A DNA stretch of 64,000 nucleotides from positions 1-64,000 of the forward strand of contig JAPLUR010000060.1 in assembly GCA_026397505.1 (NCBI GenBank). The letters run 5' to 3'. Positions 60,078 through 64,000 of the stretch are shown here, piece after piece. A program made the translations under genes and the position numbers. The first letter of the stretch is position 1. Each line of letters opens with the position of its first letter. Below the pieces are notes generated by a model. The model searched no databases, had not been told where the DNA came from, and worked only from the letters and a program-made list of their open reading frames with translations. The DNA is from Candidatus Zixiibacteriota bacterium. GTDB lineage: Bacteria; Zixibacteria; MSB-5A5; GN15; PGXB01.

Positions 60078-62153
60078 ATGGCGTTTGAAGGCAATTCCCT
60101 GCTTAGCAATCTCATGAAGCGCTCGGATATAATCCTGGCGGTTTTTGTCATCGGGACCATCGGGGTTCTGGTGATACCGGTGCCGCCCGGATTCCTCGAT
60201 TTCGCTCTGGCTTTCAATATAACTTTCTCGCTGGTTATCCTTTTGACCACCCTTTATATCACCCGGCCGCTCGAACTCTCGGTTTTCCCCGGCATGCTTT
60301 TAATAGTTACGCTGATGCGGCTGGCGTTGAATGTCGCCTCGACCCGTCTGATTCTGGGCAACGGATACGCCGGCGAAGTCATCAACTCTTTCGGAAATTT
60401 CGTTGTCCGCGGCAATTATGTCGTGGGCTTTATCATCTTCATAATTCTGGTCATCATTCAGTTTGTCGTTATCACCAAGGGGGCCGGACGCATCTCGGAA
60501 GTGGCCGCACGGTTCACTCTCGATGCCATGCCCGGAAAGCAGATGGCCATCGATGCCGACCTCAACGCCGGATTAATCGATGACCAGGAGGCCCGCCGCC
60601 GTCGCGAAGAGATTGCCCGCGAAGCCGACTTTTACGGCGCCATGGATGGCGCCTCCAAGTTCGTCCGCGGCGATGCTATCGCCGGCATCCTTATCACCAT
60701 GGTTAACGTGGTCGGCGGATTCATCATCGGCATTCTGATGCAGGGGAAAACGGTCTCCGATGCTCTGCGCACCTATACGCTTCTGTCGGTGGGCGACGGT
60801 CTGGTCACTCAGATACCGGCGCTGATCGTTTCCACCGCCGCCGGCATCATTGTCACCCGGGCCGCGTCGACATCGAATATGGGCAGCGATCTCACCAATC
60901 AACTGGTGAAACAACCGCGCGCCATAATGATTGCGGCCTCGATGTTGGTGCTGTTCGGCATTGTGCCCGGTATGCCGACCCTGCCCTTTGTCCTCTTGGG
61001 AGCTGTGGTCGGCGCGATCGGATATATCACCAACGAAAACCTGAAGAAAAAGAAAGTGGATGATGATAGACAGTTGGCGCAGAAGGGCGCAAATGCCCCG
61101 CCGGAGCGCACCGAGGATCTTCTCAAAGTCGATTCCCTCGAAGTTGAAATCGGTTACGGCCTTATTCCTCTGGTCGATGCCAGTCAGGGCGGTGACCTGC
61201 TCGATCGCGTCTCGACCATTCGTCGCCAGCTGGCGTCGGAAATGGGTGTTATTGTCCCACCCATTCGTATCCGCGACAATGTCCAGCTTCAGCCCAATCA
61301 GTACCGTATTAAAGTCAAAGGCATAAATATCGCGGGCTACGAATTGATGCTAGACCATGTCCTGGCCATCAATCCCGGATATGTTCAGGATGAATTGGAA
61401 GGATTCGCCACCAATGAGCCGGCTTTTGGCTTGGGGGCGACCTGGATTATTCCCAACTTGAAAGAACTGGCCGAGTCGCGCGGGTACACCACCGTCATAC
61501 CCTCGGCCGTACTGGCGACACATCTCACTGAGACAATCAAGATCTATGCGGCCGAATTACTCAGCCGCCAGGATGTGGCTCATCTGATAGATACTCTCAA
61601 GGAGGACCATCCCTCGCTGGTGAATGATGTTATCCCGTCCGTGGTGCCTCTTTCGGCCATCCAGCGCGTGCTTCAGGTGCTTCTCACCGAACGGATTCCT
61701 ATTCGCGACCTGGCCGCCATTGTGGAAACCATTACCGATTATTACCCCGTCACCAAAGAAACTGATGTTCTCGCAGAATATGTGAGAATGGCGCTGAAAC
61801 GGCAGATAACTAATATGCATCGTGATAAAGACAACCGCATTCATGTCTTTACCATCGATCCGACTATTGAACAGATGCTTACCGACGCCGTGCAGAACAC
61901 CAAGCAGGGACTGATGCTGGTAATTGCACCGGCCGATTCGGAAAAACTATTGAAGGCTTTCGGACGGCAGATTGAGCGTATAACCACGGAAGGACATAAT
62001 CCGATCTGCCTCTGCTCCCCCAATATCAGGCTCGCTCTAAAACGTTTGACCGAGGCCGCCTATTCCGGCCTGATAGTGCTCTCTTACAATGAAATTACCA
62101 ACAATGTGGAGGTCATCTCCATCGGAACAGTGAGAATTGGCGATGATAATTAA
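60078..62153 (+). CDS. flhA: flagellar export protein FlhA
   Basis: A 691-residue protein with about eight N-terminal membrane helices (through about residue 310) and a cytoplasmic docking ring. Signatures: SVFPGMLLIVTLMRLALNVA, FTLDAMPGKQMAIDADLNAG, GAMDGASKFVRGDAIAGILI and QIPALIVSTAAGIIVTRAAS. The cytoplasmic part includes LLSRQDVAHLIDTLKEDHPS. Three bases after flhB; its end overlaps flhF. Confidence 0.97.
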   Translation: MAFEGNSLLSNLMKRSDIILAVFVIGTIGVLVIPVPPGFLDFALAFNITFSLVILLTTLYITRPLELSVFPGMLLIVTLMRLALNVASTRLILGNGYAGEVINSFGNFVVRGNYVVGFIIFIILVIIQFVVITKGAGRISEVAARFTLDAMPGKQMAIDADLNAGLIDDQEARRRREEIAREADFYGAMDGASKFVRGDAIAGILITMVNVVGGFIIGILMQGKTVSDALRTYTLLSVGDGLVTQIPALIVSTAAGIIVTRAASTSNMGSDLTNQLVKQPRAIMIAASMLVLFGIVPGMPTLPFVLLGAVVGAIGYITNENLKKKKVDDDRQLAQKGANAPPERTEDLLKVDSLEVEIGYGLIPLVDASQGGDLLDRVSTIRRQLASEMGVIVPPIRIRDNVQLQPNQYRIKVKGINIAGYELMLDHVLAINPGYVQDELEGFATNEPAFGLGATWIIPNLKELAESRGYTTVIPSAVLATHLTETIKIYAAELLSRQDVAHLIDTLKEDHPSLVNDVIPSVVPLSAIQRVLQVLLTERIPIRDLAAIVETITDYYPVTKETDVLAEYVRMALKRQITNMHRDKDNRIHVFTIDPTIEQMLTDAVQNTKQGLMLVIAPADSEKLLKAFGRQIERITTEGHNPICLCSPNIRLALKRLTEAAYSGLIVLSYNEITNNVEVISIGTVRIGDDN

Positions 62154-63273
62154 ATCATTCACAGCTCCCACCGTAGCAGGCGCGCTCAAGATAATCAAAG
62201 AGGAATTGGGCAATAGTGCCGTGATTCTCAAGACCCGTCTCTGTCCGGTCACCGAAACAGTGCAGGGAGGAGACCGCGTCGAGGTGACCGCCTGCATCGA
62301 TGAAAGCGCTCTGGCACCCAGACCGGCCAAAAAGGAAACAAAACCACGGCCGGAAATAAAGTCTAACCGGAATGAACCGGTTGAAAAAGCTGGATCATTG
62401 TCGCACTTATCGGCGACATCCGACCCCATTGATTTCGCCGTAATGCTGGAAAAGAAACTCGATTGCATTCTCAATTCTCAGCGTACCGCGGATTCAATGG
62501 GCGAGATCGACCGGAGAGTCCGGCCGATCTATCTCAATCTCATCGATGCCGATATTCCGGTCGAGATCGCCCGTGAATTGGCTGACGAGGTCGAAACCAG
62601 ACTGACCTCGGAAGCGGCGGAACTGGCCGCTTACAAAATCCTCCTTCAGGAATTAAAAAAGTACACGGCCGACGAAGTTCCGATTGAGCCGGGTATGCGG
62701 GTGGTTTTTGTCGGGCCGAGCGGCGCCGGAAAAACCTCCGCTCTGGCCAAAATGGCCGCCCTGCTTTCCTCCGGTCTCAATAAGAAAGTCACGCTCTCCT
62801 CGCTCGATAATATCAAAGTTTCCGCTTACGAGGAGATCAGCGGGTATGCCGACATACTGGGCGTTCCGCTTGATATTTCGGGGCGGTCGGAAAAGAAACA
62901 TAAAAAGGACTCAATCCTTCTGATTGATACCCCCTCGCTCAACGGCCGCGAGGAGCAACATATGGAACTGATGAAGAAAATAAGCGAAATCAGTCCCGAT
63001 CTCCTTTTCTTATGCTTCTCGGTTTGCACCCGATCGCGCGATCTGATCGATTCCATCAACCTCTTTGAGTCTCTGGCGCCCAACTATCTCATCGCGGGGC
63101 ATCTTGATGAGACTCCGCGCTGGGGCGGCATTCTTACCATGATGCGGTATCTGGATATTCCGCTGGCCTATCTGGCTGATTCACCCGGTGGGATGGGGCT
63201 GTTGAAGACGGTTGATCCGGCTGTTATCGCCCGCAGGATATTGAAAGTAGAGGAGGCCGGCTATGAAGATTAA
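62143..63273 (+). CDS. flhF: flagellar SRP-type GTPase FlhF
   Basis: A 376-residue GTPase that places or numbers flagella. It begins MIIKSFTAPTVAGALKIIKE, has a basic/proline linker, then the N domain and G domain with P-loop VVFVGPSGAGKTSALAKMAA (about residues 187-206). The switch region is ILLIDTPSLNGREEQHMELM, where the usual DTAG is DTPS. The last part keeps HLDETPRWGGILTMMRYLDI. It starts within the end of flhA and overlaps flhG. Confidence 0.93.
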   Translation: MIIKSFTAPTVAGALKIIKEELGNSAVILKTRLCPVTETVQGGDRVEVTACIDESALAPRPAKKETKPRPEIKSNRNEPVEKAGSLSHLSATSDPIDFAVMLEKKLDCILNSQRTADSMGEIDRRVRPIYLNLIDADIPVEIARELADEVETRLTSEAAELAAYKILLQELKKYTADEVPIEPGMRVVFVGPSGAGKTSALAKMAALLSSGLNKKVTLSSLDNIKVSAYEEISGYADILGVPLDISGRSEKKHKKDSILLIDTPSLNGREEQHMELMKKISEISPDLLFLCFSVCTRSRDLIDSINLFESLAPNYLIAGHLDETPRWGGILTMMRYLDIPLAYLADSPGGMGLLKTVDPAVIARRILKVEEAGYED

Positions 63274-64000
63274 TCGTCTGGCCGAATATTATCATGAAGG
63301 CATCCCGGAGAAGAGGGGACCCCATCTGGTTTCATTGCTTTCCGGAAAAGGGGGCGTTGGGAAATCGACCATCGCTTTCAACCTGGCCGCGACCATGGCC
63401 GAGGCCGATGAAAAATGCCTGCTTATCGACACCGACTGGTATTTCGGAAATCAGCATATTCTTGCCAACGTAACGCCTCGGGGCACCCTGCTGGATGTCA
63501 CCGGAAATCGTAATGATGCAGAAAAGGCGCTAACGGAAGTCAATAACAATCTGCATTTGATTGCCTCACCCTCATGCGCCGTCGACCCCCAGGATTTTGA
63601 AGCCGGATCGTTTGCGCATTTTGCGGCGGATATTCGTTCTCTTTTCCACGTCTACGATTTTGTTATCCTCGATACCCCCTCGGGCCTGATCGATCTGATT
63701 CGTCTTGCGGCATGCACGTCCGATACCAATATCATCGTTGTCAATCCCGAGCTAACCTCGATTGCCGATTCGTATGGCCTTTTCAAGTATCTTGCAAAAT
63801 GCAATAAAAATATCGCTGTGCATTTATTGATCAATCGTGTCACGAACAGCAATGATCATGAGTATATATATCAGAAATTGGCGGTCACGGCCGAGCGGTT
63901 TCTTGGGATTCTGCCGTACGACGGCGGCTATCTCCTTGAGGATGATGCAATTGTCACATCGGTGGCGCAACAGAAACCGCTAATCGGATTGGCGCCGGCC
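63263..64000 (+). CDS. flhG: flagellar number regulator FlhG (MinD/ParA-type ATPase), 3' end beyond window
   Basis: The first 246 residues are present. The deviant Walker A is LLSGKGGVGKSTIAFNLAAT (residues about 25-44), followed by CLLIDTDWYFGNQHILANVT and FVILDTPSGLIDLIRLAACT (Walker B). FlhG stimulates FlhF GTPase activity and limits flagellar number. AGAGGAGG precedes the ATG, which overlaps the flhF end by eleven bases. Truncated only by the window edge. Confidence 0.93.
   Translation, partial: MKINRLAEYYHEGIPEKRGPHLVSLLSGKGGVGKSTIAFNLAATMAEADEKCLLIDTDWYFGNQHILANVTPRGTLLDVTGNRNDAEKALTEVNNNLHLIASPSCAVDPQDFEAGSFAHFAADIRSLFHVYDFVILDTPSGLIDLIRLAACTSDTNIIVVNPELTSIADSYGLFKYLAKCNKNIAVHLLINRVTNSNDHEYIYQKLAVTAERFLGILPYDGGYLLEDDAIVTSVAQQKPLIGLAPA

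Overview
The window looks like part of the chromosome of a Gram-negative, flagellated, free-living bacterium of roughly 50% GC. Evidence for the double membrane includes PpiD-like, Spy-like and beta-barrel proteins, a lipoprotein and an exosortase. The style of the exported proteins (lamin-tail domains, a FlgD-like Ig module at a C-terminus, PorV-like barrels) and canonical sigma70 promoters suggest an FCB-group-like candidate phylum such as Zixibacteria. That placement is inference and no 16S gene is present.

Layout. 1-9.3 kb is an accessory-looking stretch: the start of an IS630-type transposase, an ImmA-type protease with a small membrane partner, two isoprenylcysteine-methyltransferase-like membrane enzymes, GNAT and DUF116 genes, a TPR lipoprotein and a 1014-residue LRR-Roc-COR (Roco) protein. 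Three diverged copies of a composite dispersed repeat lie between them. 9.3-22.9 kb is housekeeping: coaX, CIRCE-controlled groES-groEL, a TPR membrane protein, an FAD-binding protein, a nitrilase-family enzyme, a PpiD-like foldase, an M23 peptidase, a rhomboid protease and malic enzyme. 23.0-25.5 kb is a compact exosortase locus: XrtH-like enzyme, small partner, one facing substrate with a VPSLTTYG C-terminal signal, and a membrane protein resembling the N-terminal half of Lnt.

26-43.4 kb carries mreB, an ECF sigma/anti-sigma operon with two Spy-like metal-binding proteins, and a tightly overlapping run rnr / sigma54 activator / barrel protein (frameshifted at a G8 tract) / lamin-tail protein / second barrel / dgt. 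A strongly folded intergenic RNA candidate follows, then an RNase-H-like protein, holA, a second ECF sigma/anti-sigma pair, PspC and a LiaF-like protein. 43.5-48.5 kb is cmk-plsC-rpsA-mtaB. 48.6-64 kb is one flagellar operon (motE-like, fliK, flgD, a TIGR02530-type gene, flgE, flbD, fliLMNOPQR, flhBAFG) behind a sigma54-type -24/-12 promoter. fliN appears frameshifted, and a 30-codon leader ORF with RBS hairpins precedes flgE.

Two genome-style observations stand out. At least seven genes have a -35/-10 promoter with a 17 (or 16) bp spacer whose -10 box ends only 5-9 bases before the start codon, with no Shine-Dalgarno sequence, so they are predicted to make leaderless mRNAs. The dispersed repeat carries a palindrome, a conserved CAAAATC..ATCGATGG block and an A-rich core, and occurs in both orientations. 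No tRNA, rRNA or CRISPR array was recognised.
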